64,000 nucleotides of DNA from JBHEBG01 sp046557915 (GCF_046557915.1 NZ_JBHEBG010000002.1:434001-498000), one strand, 5' to 3'; positions 8,251 to 14,956 are shown, counted from the first letter of the stretch. Numbers and translations: made by a program. Notes: a model not told the origin generated them from the letters alone.

Positions 8251-8481
8251 TCAGCACCCTGCTTTTTTTCCTTTTTGTTTTCTACGAATACTATTTAAAT
8301 CCTTCCCCGTAAGTTCAATGGCCAAACGGTTAAGAATCCTTTTTTTATCAACCTCTCTTAATTTTCTGAAGTAACTTGTCGAAGTGAGGCCTCCCCAAGC
8401 CAAATCTTTATAAACTTGTTTGTCATTTTTTAATCCTTTACTTCTAACGTATAGCTCTTTGACACATATTTTCTGAAAAAG
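8251..8481 (-). pseudogene. 3' remnant of a gene (76 codons, no start)
   Basis: A minus-strand frame open from 8481 to a stop at 8251 reads like real protein, for example VYKDLAWGGLTSTSYFRKL and a basic tail ending GKKAGC. It has no ATG, and a stop at 8482-8484 closes it upstream. I take it as the C-terminal end of a longer gene whose 5' part has been lost. The lost junction coincides with the 25-bp repeat at 8461-8485, which codes LFQKICV here and also occurs at 7796, so loss by recombination between repeats is plausible. The family is not firmly recognised. Confidence 0.5.
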
Positions 8482-8485
8482 TCAC
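8461..8485. repeat. 25-bp direct repeat, copy 2
   Basis: This copy is identical to 7796-7820. It lies at the broken 5' edge of the gene remnant and about 90 bp upstream of the MFS gene. Confidence 0.8.
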
Positions 8486-8535
8486 TTTATCATGCATATT
8501 TAAAATTCCTTCACAAAATTGTCATAAAACTATTA

Positions 8536-8572
8536 TTGATGTACCACGGATCATAAAAAGGGGTTAATTTTG
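8536..8572 (+). promoter_or_regulatory. Possible -7 element TAATTTTG directly before the MFS gene
   Basis: TAATTTTG at 8565-8572 matches TAnnTTTG and lies 4 nt before ATG 8577, predicting a leaderless transcript. A TTG at 8536-8538 lies 26 nt upstream of it, the same odd spacing as at 3577-3614. Confidence 0.4.
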
Positions 8573-8576
8573 CGGG

Positions 8577-9791
8577 ATGCTAAAAAAGAAACTTCGCCAG
8601 TTCGAGTTTGTGACCCTAATGGCATCCTTAATGTCGATCGTGGCACTTGCTATTGATGCCTTGCTGCCCGCTTTGGATATTATTGGCATTTCTGTTGGTT
8701 CTATAAGCGCCATAGACAATCAGATGCTTATTACCATGATCTTTTTGGGCTTGGGAATTGGACCCTTGGTCTTTGGGCCGATATCGGATAGCATAGGAAG
8801 AAAACCTGTGGTTTATATGGGTTTTGGACTCTTCATCGTGGCCAGTTTTATCTGTATCTATGCCAATAGCCTGGAGATGATGGTTGTAGGTCGCATTCTA
8901 CAGGGCATTGGTCTTTCTGCGCCCCGTACCATCAGTATTGCAATGATCAGGGATATTTATGAGGGCGATTATATGGCCCGTATCATGTCTTTTGTAACCG
9001 TGGTCTTTATTTTGGTTCCGATTATTGCTCCTGCAGTGGGTAAGTTTATCTTGGATCAGTACAATTGGCAGGCTATTTTTTATGTGCAACTCTTTTTTGG
9101 GGTTTTGGTCTCCATATGGTTTTGGAAGCGACAACCGGAAACCCTTGCCTTGGAAAAGCGAGAGAAATTTACCTCGCACATTTTTATTGACGGCCTTAAA
9201 GAACTCATGAAATATAGAGTTACCATTGCATATACCCTTATATCTGGTTTTATCGTCGGATCTTTTTTGGTGTACCTGAGCACTTCGCAGCAGATCTTTG
9301 AACAACAATATAACTTAAAAGAAGAGTTTCCCTATATTTTTGCTGCCTTGGCTATTTCCATAGGCTCTGCAACTTTCTTGAATGGTACCTTGGTTTTAAA
9401 ATACGGTATGGAGCGCTTAATTACCACCTCCCTATTCGCTTTCTTTGGTATTTCACTTCTATACATCATTTTATATTACAACAGTCCCAATCCAAGTATT
9501 TGGGTATTGCTTACCTTTTTTGGTCTCCAGTTTTTTGCCATAGGTTTCCTTTTTGGCAATTTGCGTGCCATGGCCATGCATCCCGTTGGTCACATTGCTG
9601 GCATCGCTGCGGCCATTACAGGTTTTGTATCTACCATTATGGCCGTACCAATAAGCACTTTTATTGGCCATTATGTTGTAGACAGTTCGCTTCCCCTATT
9701 TATTGGTTTCTTGGTCTGCGCTTCTATTTCCATAGGTATTTGGGCCTACCTTAAGCTATCGGTTAAGAAGGCACCGGTGCAAATGGTTTAG
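8577..9791 (+). CDS. MFS multidrug exporter, Bcr/CflA (DHA1) type
   Basis: The product has 404 residues with twelve hydrophobic segments across its length. The first helix pair is followed by GPISDSIGRKP (about residues 66-76), the loop 2-3 signature of major facilitator drug:H+ antiporters. The next motif, GRILQGIGLSAPRTISIAMIRD, is typical of the Bcr/CflA branch. It should export drugs or small metabolites across the inner membrane. It is probably transcribed alone; bestrophin follows 100 bp later. Confidence 0.88.
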   Translation: MLKKKLRQFEFVTLMASLMSIVALAIDALLPALDIIGISVGSISAIDNQMLITMIFLGLGIGPLVFGPISDSIGRKPVVYMGFGLFIVASFICIYANSLEMMVVGRILQGIGLSAPRTISIAMIRDIYEGDYMARIMSFVTVVFILVPIIAPAVGKFILDQYNWQAIFYVQLFFGVLVSIWFWKRQPETLALEKREKFTSHIFIDGLKELMKYRVTIAYTLISGFIVGSFLVYLSTSQQIFEQQYNLKEEFPYIFAALAISIGSATFLNGTLVLKYGMERLITTSLFAFFGISLLYIILYYNSPNPSIWVLLTFFGLQFFAIGFLFGNLRAMAMHPVGHIAGIAAAITGFVSTIMAVPISTFIGHYVVDSSLPLFIGFLVCASISIGIWAYLKLSVKKAPVQMV

Positions 9792-9891
9792 GTAACCGCT
9801 CTATATTGTACTTACTTTTTTGTTTGTTTAAGTAGTTTTTTCGTTCTCGCTACAGTTCGTATTTTTATGGTGCTAACCAAAACCAAGAAAC

Positions 9892-10953
9892 ATGCTTACC
9901 AAAAAAAGATACTCGATCAAGGATATGGCCCGATGGACCCGTTGGGAGTCGTTATTATTCTTTGCCTTTGCTACACTCGTTACCGTAGGCTATAACATTT
10001 TTGGGTTTACTTTCCTAAACGTACCCTGGACACCCGTTGCCCTTATTGGTACTGCTGTAGCCTTTATGATCGGTTTTCAGAACAATTCGGCCTATGGTCG
10101 TATTTGGGAAGCACGCAAGATTTGGGGCGGTATTGTAAATGCTTCGCGTAGTTGGGGAATGAAAACCAAAGATATGGTCACCAACGAGTATACAGAGATC
10201 CCCGTAGATAAAGAAGAACTGGAGGAACATAAAAAAGTATTGGTCCATAGGCACATTGCCTGGCTAACAGCTTTGAGGCATGCCATGCGGCAACCGCGTA
10301 AGTGGGAAGTATTTGAAGAGAGCCATACCAACCGGGAATGGGCAAATGTTATTCATATTCAGGAGAAAGAAAATACCTTATCCGATGAGTTAACGGAGCA
10401 TATTAGCCCTTCTGAGAAGGCCTATGTACTGGAAAAGAAAAATGTGCCCGCTGCCCTACTCTATTTGCAGTCCACGCATTTACGAAGTTTAAAGGAACGT
10501 GGCCTGGTTTGGGAATTTTCGTTTTTGGAATTGGAAAACCTGTTGCAAGAATTTTTTACACTACAAGGGAAATCGGAACGTATTAAAAATTTCCCCTACC
10601 CACGGCAGTATGCCACATTATCATATGTTTTTGTTTGGATCTTCCTTATTTTGCTTCCGTTCGGGATTGTTCCGGAGTTTGCAAAGATCGCATTGAGCCT
10701 AAATGAAAGTTTTCCGGTGCTTGCCCCTTATTTTGGATGGGTCGCCATTCCATTTTGTGTATCTGTTTCCTGGGTTTTCCATACTATGGAGCGTATTGGA
10801 CGAGTTGGCGAAAATCCGTTTGAAGGTTCTGCGAACGACGTGCCTATCTCCACTATTTCTCGCGGAATAGAAATTGATTTACGTCAGCTTATGGATGAAG
10901 ACCCACAGACGATACCAGAGCCGTTTCCGGAACAGCACAACGTACAAATGTAA
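9892..10953 (+). CDS. Bestrophin family anion-channel-like membrane protein
   Basis: The product has 353 residues. The N-terminal signature ARWTRWESLLFF, then FMIGFQNNSAYGRIWEARK (about 63-81) and a following SRSWGM, are hallmarks of bacterial bestrophins (formerly UPF0187). Two hydrophobic regions at 20-65 and two at about 240-300 give the four-helix bestrophin fold; homologues form pentameric cation- or anion-permeable channels. A conserved GENPFEGSANDVPIS segment near the C-terminus also fits. The gene stands between the exporter and a convergent peptidase-like gene. Ion selectivity cannot be told from sequence. Confidence 0.9.
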   Translation: MLTKKRYSIKDMARWTRWESLLFFAFATLVTVGYNIFGFTFLNVPWTPVALIGTAVAFMIGFQNNSAYGRIWEARKIWGGIVNASRSWGMKTKDMVTNEYTEIPVDKEELEEHKKVLVHRHIAWLTALRHAMRQPRKWEVFEESHTNREWANVIHIQEKENTLSDELTEHISPSEKAYVLEKKNVPAALLYLQSTHLRSLKERGLVWEFSFLELENLLQEFFTLQGKSERIKNFPYPRQYATLSYVFVWIFLILLPFGIVPEFAKIALSLNESFPVLAPYFGWVAIPFCVSVSWVFHTMERIGRVGENPFEGSANDVPISTISRGIEIDLRQLMDEDPQTIPEPFPEQHNVQM

Positions 10954-10973
10954 AGAGGTTTCTAGATTACCAA

Positions 10974-12089
10974 CTATTTTATATTGGCTTCCAATACGGT
11001 AAAATCTATGGTAGCCCTAGCATCCGTTGCTTCCCAGAAATTAAGGGCATTGCCCCAACTGGCATCTGGTTCTGCTTGACGAGAAAAGTTTTCCAAATCG
11101 GAATGGGTGGCATCAATCTTGTCTTGTTCAATAGTTTCTGGGGAAATTAGAACGGTTAACGCTTTGAAGTTTTTTTGCGAGTTTTCCACGTTAGGCACTC
11201 GTGCCCCATGTTGTGCAACAATGTCCGCCGCCGTTATTGTTTCTATAGCATCTGCCGTAAACTCACCAAAAGTTGCTCCTGCAACCGGGTTTACTGCCAG
11301 CTGTACAGGTTCTATGTCGTCTGCTCCTATCAATCCCATAATGTATAATTCAACATTGCCATATGGTACCGTATTTCCACCATTGGCGAAAGTACCAAAA
11401 CCATCACCACCATTTAACCTTCCTCTATAGGTATCGTTCCCCAGGGAAACAAGTTCATCAAACCCACCCAGTTGTCCACCCGTGCTAGCATACCCCCAGT
11501 GACCACCTACCGTGGTATCCAAAAAACCATGGTTACCCCATGAATGGGCAATTTCATGCAAAAAGGGACCTTGTCTAATGTATTCTGAACGTGGCATATA
11601 AATAATACTCTTTAATCTACCCGAAGAACCATAGGTAGCCGTATTATCAAAAATGGGTGCTCCAATACCCATCACGTCATTTTTAATAAAACTAGACCTA
11701 CCAAAGAAAAGTCCATCCGGATGACTTGTTTCTACAGACAGGATGATGATAAGGTCGTAATCGTCCTCTATATATTGATATATCTTTTGGGTAACCAGGG
11801 CTAGATCGCCCTCCCCACCGATAAATTTGGAATACTCTTCCTGTGATAGTACCATACCCAGTGTTGTTCTGGCACCATCCAATATAAAGCCCGACTCAAA
11901 CGTAACACCGGCAGCGGGTGGTTCGCCCATATCACCAGTTGTATCATCCATATCCGTTTCTTCAGATTGTGGAATACCGTTTTCAACTTCGGAAATGGCG
12001 TCCTTACTACAAGACAGTATAAGGGTGAATAGTAATAATAGAATAAATGGCGTATATAAAGAAGTACTTCTTATTAAAGCAGGTTTCAT
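10974..12089 (-). CDS. Lipoprotein with HExxH zincin-like motif
   Basis: The 371-residue lipoprotein has lipobox LILSC (Cys27) followed by SKDAISEVENG, an acidic surface-export type signal. The central motif FLHEIAHSWGNHGF gives His178-Glu179-x-x-His182 and further histidines at 187 and 197. Metzincins have HExxHxxGxxH; here the third His is one position closer. NVELYIMGL follows near 245-253, a motif I associate with secreted Bacteroidota and archaeal metallopeptidase-like proteins. It is likely a surface zinc peptidase, but substrate and exact clan are unknown. Confidence 0.7.
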   Translation of the reverse strand: MKPALIRSTSLYTPFILLLLFTLILSCSKDAISEVENGIPQSEETDMDDTTGDMGEPPAAGVTFESGFILDGARTTLGMVLSQEEYSKFIGGEGDLALVTQKIYQYIEDDYDLIIILSVETSHPDGLFFGRSSFIKNDVMGIGAPIFDNTATYGSSGRLKSIIYMPRSEYIRQGPFLHEIAHSWGNHGFLDTTVGGHWGYASTGGQLGGFDELVSLGNDTYRGRLNGGDGFGTFANGGNTVPYGNVELYIMGLIGADDIEPVQLAVNPVAGATFGEFTADAIETITAADIVAQHGARVPNVENSQKNFKALTVLISPETIEQDKIDATHSDLENFSRQAEPDASWGNALNFWEATDARATIDFTVLEANIK

Positions 12090-12248
12090 GGGGTTCTTTT
12101 TAGCAATGTGTACTTATATAACTCTTCGGGTTTCATTTTATTTTTAAATACTGTCAATATTCGATTATCGGTAGAATAGTGAAAAGATCTACCCCCTATT
12201 TTACCTTTTTTTCAACTAAGAAAAGGCTGAAAAATAAAGAGTGCCGAA

Positions 12249-12284
12249 GAAAATTTGAAAAAAAATGATTTTTTTTAAATTTTC
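12249..12284. repeat. AT-rich inverted repeat
   Basis: GAAAATTT then a run of A is mirrored by a run of T then AAATTTTC, with a 3-nt centre and one unpaired G. It could form a 16-bp AT hairpin, possibly acting as a terminator or bend between the divergent units. Confidence 0.55.
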
Positions 12285-12373
12285 TTGAGTTTCGTTTAAA
12301 TATCTGATTATTAATATGTTACATTCATTTTTTACTTCTTTTATGGCCTCCAAATTGTTAAATATTGCTTAAA

Positions 12374-12400
12374 ACGGTACTATTCATAACATAGTACTGT
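12374..12400. promoter_or_regulatory. Inverted repeat, possible operator or leader hairpin of the peptide array
   Basis: ACGGTACTAT (12374-12383) and ATAGTACTGT (12391-12400) form a 10-bp inverted repeat with one G-T pair and a 7-nt centre. It lies 50 bp upstream of the first small ORF of the array. A palindrome of this kind is typical of a dimeric regulator site, or could fold in the RNA. Confidence 0.55.
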
Positions 12401-12449
12401 AACAAAATTATAACTGTGGCGTCTATTGAGTGTAGATAAGAAACAAAAG

Positions 12450-12599
12450 ATGATACGACGAAACAAAAATCAGAGGAGCACAAACCACATTTTAGGTTTT
12501 GGTTGGAGCGTAACAGACAACTCCAGGACTCCAAGCCGTATTAAAAAATTACAAGAAACAAGAAACAGTTATCAGTTAGCAATTAACAACAACATTTAA
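12450..12599 (+). CDS. Small basic ORF (49 aa) heading the peptide array
   Basis: From ATG 12450 it encodes 49 residues, rich in Arg, Lys, Asn and Ser, beginning MIRRNKNQRSTNHILGFGW. Its last codons run through the heptamer-type DNA (CAGTTAT, CAGTTAG, CAATTAA) that separates the later units, and its stop lies in the conserved leader 11 nt before unit 1. It lacks the MRA...FSFFSSF core of the other units, so it may be a diverged member, a leader peptide or a chance frame. Confidence 0.4.
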   Translation: MIRRNKNQRSTNHILGFGWSVTDNSRTPSRIKKLQETRNSYQLAINNNI

Positions 12600-12612
12600 A
12601 AACTTAGAAATC

Positions 12613-12723
12613 ATGAGAGCATCAATCCTTGAAACACCGACAGAAACAAAGAAATTTTCATTCTTTTCAAGCTTTAAAAACAGCAAACGAATTCGCTGGG
12701 AAGCACACAGACATTACAGGTAA
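12613..12723 (+). CDS. Array peptide unit 1 (36 aa, diverged copy)
   Basis: It encodes 36 residues: MRASILETPTETKK, then FSFFSSFK, then NSKRIRWEAHRHYR. Compared with units 2-5 it has the same length and reading frame, 25 of 36 identical residues, and about eleven silent codon differences in addition to the replacements. That pattern shows selection on the protein. The product is strongly basic, with an aromatic FSFFSSF core and a conserved W and C-terminal Tyr-Arg. It has no signal peptide and no membrane helix. The family is unknown to me. Confidence 0.75.
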   Translation: MRASILETPTETKKFSFFSSFKNSKRIRWEAHRHYR

Positions 12724-12724
12724 G

Positions 12725-12808
12725 CAATTAGCAATAAACAGTTAGCAATTAGCAATTAGCAATTAGCAATTAGCAATTAGCAATTTACAGTTATCAATAA
12801 ACAATTAA
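12725..12808. repeat. Heptanucleotide spacer 1 (12 heptamers)
   Basis: Directly after the TAAG of unit 1 come twelve uninterrupted 7-nt words starting CA: CAATTAG (six times), CAATAAA, CAGTTAG, CAATTTA, CAGTTAT, CAATAAA and CAATTAA. The consensus is CARTTAR. Confidence 0.85.
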
Positions 12809-12830
12809 CAACATTTAAAACCAAGAAATC

Positions 12831-12941
12831 ATGAGAGCAACGATCACAAAAACACCGACAGAGTCCAAAACATTTTCATTCTTTTCCAGTTTCAAGAGCA
12901 GTAAGCGCGTTAGCTGGTCCGGACATAGGAATTACAGGTAA
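12831..12941 (+). CDS. Array peptide unit 2 (36 aa)
   Basis: It encodes MRATITKTPTESKT, FSFFSSFK, SSKRVSWSGHRNYR. The protein is identical to units 3-5; the DNA is identical to unit 4 and differs from units 3 and 5 by one silent change (AGT for AGC at codon 20). The start is preceded by a conserved leader, AACATTTAAAACCAAGAAATC or close variants, in every unit. Net charge is strongly positive. Confidence 0.8.
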   Translation: MRATITKTPTESKTFSFFSSFKSSKRVSWSGHRNYR

Positions 12942-12942
12942 G

Positions 12943-12998
12943 CAATTTACATTTGGCAATAAACAATTAGCAATTAACAGTTAGCAATAAACAATTAA
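12943..12998. repeat. Heptanucleotide spacer 2 (8 heptamers)
   Basis: Eight words of 7 nt: CAATTTA, CATTTGG, CAATAAA, CAATTAG, CAATTAA, CAGTTAG, CAATAAA, CAATTAA, then the common leader CAACAACATTT. Confidence 0.85.
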
Positions 12999-13024
12999 CA
13001 ACAACATTTAAAAACCAAGAAATC

Positions 13025-13135
13025 ATGAGAGCAACGATCACAAAAACACCGACAGAGTCCAAAACATTTTCATTCTTTTCCAGCTTCAAGAGCAGTAAGC
13101 GCGTTAGCTGGTCCGGACATAGGAATTACAGGTAA
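13025..13135 (+). CDS. Array peptide unit 3 (36 aa)
   Basis: The protein is the same as in units 2, 4 and 5; its DNA matches unit 5 (AGC at codon 20). It lies 194 bp after unit 2 in start-to-start distance and is preceded by the same leader ending AAGAAATC-ATG. Confidence 0.8.
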   Translation: MRATITKTPTESKTFSFFSSFKSSKRVSWSGHRNYR

Positions 13136-13136
13136 G

Positions 13137-13206
13137 CAATTTACAGTTAGCAATTAGCAATTAACAGTTAGCAATAAACAATTTACAGTTATCAATAAAC
13201 ACTTAA
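13137..13206. repeat. Heptanucleotide spacer 3 (10 heptamers)
   Basis: Ten 7-nt words (CAATTTA, CAGTTAG, CAATTAG, CAATTAA, CAGTTAG, CAATAAA, CAATTTA, CAGTTAT, CAATAAA, CACTTAA) make this spacer exactly two heptamers longer than spacers 2 and 4. Confidence 0.85.
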
Positions 13207-13232
13207 CAACAACATTTAAAAACCAAGAAATC

Positions 13233-13343
13233 ATGAGAGCAACGATCACAAAAACACCGACAGAGTCCAAAACATTTTCATTCTTTTCCAGTTTCAAGAG
13301 CAGTAAGCGCGTTAGCTGGTCCGGACATAGGAATTACAGGTAA
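13233..13343 (+). CDS. Array peptide unit 4 (36 aa)
   Basis: The coding DNA is identical to unit 2, 402 bp upstream. Together with unit 5 it appears to be a copy of the unit 2-3 block. Confidence 0.8.
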   Translation: MRATITKTPTESKTFSFFSSFKSSKRVSWSGHRNYR

Positions 13344-13344
13344 G

Positions 13345-13400
13345 TAATTTACAGTTGGCAATTAACAATTAGCAATTAACAGTTAGCAATAAACAATTAA
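13345..13400. repeat. Heptanucleotide spacer 4 (8 heptamers)
   Basis: Eight 7-nt words (TAATTTA, CAGTTGG, CAATTAA, CAATTAG, CAATTAA, CAGTTAG, CAATAAA, CAATTAA), nearly the same order as spacer 2, as expected for a 402-bp duplication. Confidence 0.85.
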
Positions 13401-13426
13401 CAACAACATTTAAAAACCAAGAAATT

Positions 13427-13537
13427 ATGAGAGCAACGATCACAAAAACACCGACAGAGTCCAAAACATTTTCATTCTTTTCCAGCTTCAAGAGCAGTAA
13501 GCGCGTTAGCTGGTCCGGACATAGGAATTACAGGTAA
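13427..13537 (+). CDS. Array peptide unit 5 (36 aa)
   Basis: The coding DNA is identical to unit 3. The base before the ATG is T rather than C (GAAATT-ATG). This is the last unit; three 16-bp tandem repeats, more heptamers and a strong terminator follow. Confidence 0.8.
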   Translation: MRATITKTPTESKTFSFFSSFKSSKRVSWSGHRNYR

Positions 13538-13538
13538 G

Positions 13539-13674
13539 CAATTTACAGAGTAAGCAATTTACAGAGTAAGCAATTTACAGAGTAAGCAATTAGCAATTTA
13601 CAGTTGGCAATAAACAATTAGCAATAAACAATCCCACCAGTCACGTTAATCTTCATCAATCATCAATCATCAAT
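13539..13674. repeat. Terminal repeat tract: 3 x 16-mer, 6 heptamers, 3 x CATCAAT
   Basis: The tract has three tandem copies of CAATTTACAGAGTAAG (13539-13586), six heptamers of the CARTTAR kind (13587-13628), and three copies of a different heptamer, CATCAAT (13654-13674). It leads into the array terminator. Confidence 0.85.
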
Positions 13675-13681
13675 CAAAAAG

Positions 13682-13716
13682 GGAGATAGGCTTCAAAAGC
13701 TTGTCTCCTTTTTTTT
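13682..13716 (+). terminator. Strong intrinsic terminator of the peptide array
   Basis: GGAGATAGGCTT (13682-13693) pairs with AAGCTTGTCTCC (13697-13708) across a 3-nt loop with two G-T pairs, followed by eight T. Its presence shows that the small-ORF array is a transcribed unit on the plus strand. Confidence 0.9.
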
Positions 13717-13728
13717 CGGACTTTTAGG

Positions 13729-14250
13729 TTACTCCAAATCTTCCGGGGGTCCAATTTCCCCCATATAGGTTATGCTACTTCTACTGCTACTTGTAAGGGA
13801 AATTGTGGTATTGCCCCCTCCGCTAATAGTAAGGATTAAATCATAATGTTCTTGCTTGTTTTCCGCATTGAATTTTATGATAATCCTGCGTTTTTTATCA
13901 TCTTCTACTACCTCGTAATTTTTAGGTGCTCCCATAAACTTTACTCCTCCACTTTCACCAAAACCCCCACCGGTAAATCGGACCCCAAAATAAGGCAAAT
14001 AAGCATCTACCCTACCCTCGGAAATTTTTAGATGGTTGGGGTTACCAATTAAAGTTATCCTTGGACCGGAGATAGGGTTGGCCCATTCCCCTACAAAGGT
14101 AAAGACCCCTGAGGCCACTAGTTCCTTAACTTCTTCATAAGCTTTTAATGCTTTTTCTTCCCGGAGTGCTTTTCTCTCGGCCTTGCTTTGGGCGGTCAAT
14201 GTATTGGCCCCTACAAGGAGCAACACAAAAATAACGGCTAATTTTTTCAT
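13729..14250 (-). CDS. DUF4251 domain exported protein
   Basis: ATG 14250 gives 173 residues with a signal peptide (MKKLAVIFVLLL..., cleaved after LTAQ); an upstream in-frame ATG at 14313 would hide the signal. A charged helix (KAERKALREEKALKAYEEVKEL) leads into the DUF4251 fold, recognisable by VDAYLPYFGVRF, IIIKFNAENKQEHYDL and SSRSSITYMGEI. DUF4251 proteins are common in Bacteroidota and are thought to be periplasmic or outer-membrane associated, without known activity. It lies 46 bp downstream of the exported methyltransferase gene on the same strand. Confidence 0.85.
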   Translation of the reverse strand: MKKLAVIFVLLLVGANTLTAQSKAERKALREEKALKAYEEVKELVASGVFTFVGEWANPISGPRITLIGNPNHLKISEGRVDAYLPYFGVRFTGGGFGESGGVKFMGAPKNYEVVEDDKKRRIIIKFNAENKQEHYDLILTISGGGNTTISLTSSSRSSITYMGEIGPPEDLE

Positions 14251-14296
14251 GTGATCGAGTTTTAATAGTGTGCAAAATCCAACACGCTTTTGGTTT

Positions 14297-14956
14297 TTAA
14301 CTGTTGGGTGCAACAGCTACAAGAATCCACATTTTTTTATTTTTCTCGTGGTTCCATATTCCAAAATCTTTAACTTCTTGGTCTATTGAAAAACCTGCTT
14401 CTTTCAATTCCCTTTTTACGTACTTCATGGATAGGGTATGGGCACCTACTTGCTGACTCCGAGGCTTACCGGCCATATGAGCCTTCAGTTTCTCCAGGAT
14501 AAGAATACGGCCATTGGGTTTAAGCGATTTTTTAATATGTCCCAATATTTGCATATAATCATCCATCTCGTGATACGTATCCATCACAATAACAACATCC
14601 AAAGATTTAGCTGGCAGTTTTGGATTGTCATAATCTCCATGGATTACGTTTACATTATTTATATCCGATGAGGAAAGGTGTTCTTTTAGTCTTTTGAGTC
14701 GGTCTTCCCGAACGTCCACGGCGTATACTTTGCCAGTTTCACCCACCTGCTCTGAAAGACGCAGGCTAAGATATCCCTCATGGCAACCTACATCGGCGAC
14801 CTGACTTCCCTTTTCCACTCCGGCCAGATCGTAAATTTTAGCAAGATGCATCCATTGGTCCCTATCTGCCCAATCTACTTTTGTGTATTGCGCTGTTCCA
14901 AAAAAAGGAAGTGCTATAAAAACGGCAAATAGGGAGTAATGTAGCATTAGCTTCAT
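14297..14956 (-). CDS. Class I SAM-dependent methyltransferase with an N-terminal signal peptide
   Basis: The 219-residue protein has a methyltransferase core: motif I VADVGCHEGYLSLRLS (53-68), acidic residue Asp81 after strand 2, motif near VIHGDYDNP, and LDVVIVMDTYHEMDD. Residues 1-22 (LFAVFIALPFFGTAQ) look like a cleavable signal peptide, so the enzyme would be exported, away from the cytosolic SAM pool. Related Bacteroidota proteins of this type are annotated as exported methyltransferases, but their substrate is unknown. It may share a unit with the DUF4251 gene. Confidence 0.82.
   Translation of the reverse strand: MKLMLHYSLFAVFIALPFFGTAQYTKVDWADRDQWMHLAKIYDLAGVEKGSQVADVGCHEGYLSLRLSEQVGETGKVYAVDVREDRLKRLKEHLSSSDINNVNVIHGDYDNPKLPAKSLDVVIVMDTYHEMDDYMQILGHIKKSLKPNGRILILEKLKAHMAGKPRSQQVGAHTLSMKYVKRELKEAGFSIDQEVKDFGIWNHEKNKKMWILVAVAPNS

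Larger units (their letters stand above)
12090..12449. other. 360-bp leader region upstream of the peptide array
   Basis: This is an AT-rich stretch without a credible gene, between the divergent peptidase-like gene and the small-ORF array. It contains two inverted repeats (12249-12284 and 12374-12400) and probably the array promoter. No TAnnTTTG element with proper spacing was found. Confidence 0.6.

Noticed and set aside
7796..8485. Composite transposon or attachment-site pair
   Set aside because: There is no transposase or integrase between or near the repeats, no terminal inverted repeats, and no tRNA gene, so only a recombination scar is claimed.
12725..13628. Heptamer tracts read as coding repeats
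   Set aside because: TAG/TAA stops occur every few words in all plus-strand frames, so these tracts cannot be translated as repeats.
12601..13640. Regular repeats suggesting a CRISPR array
   Set aside because: Repeat periods are 194-218 bp, the units are open reading frames with conserved codons, the spacers are low-complexity heptamers, and no cas genes are present.
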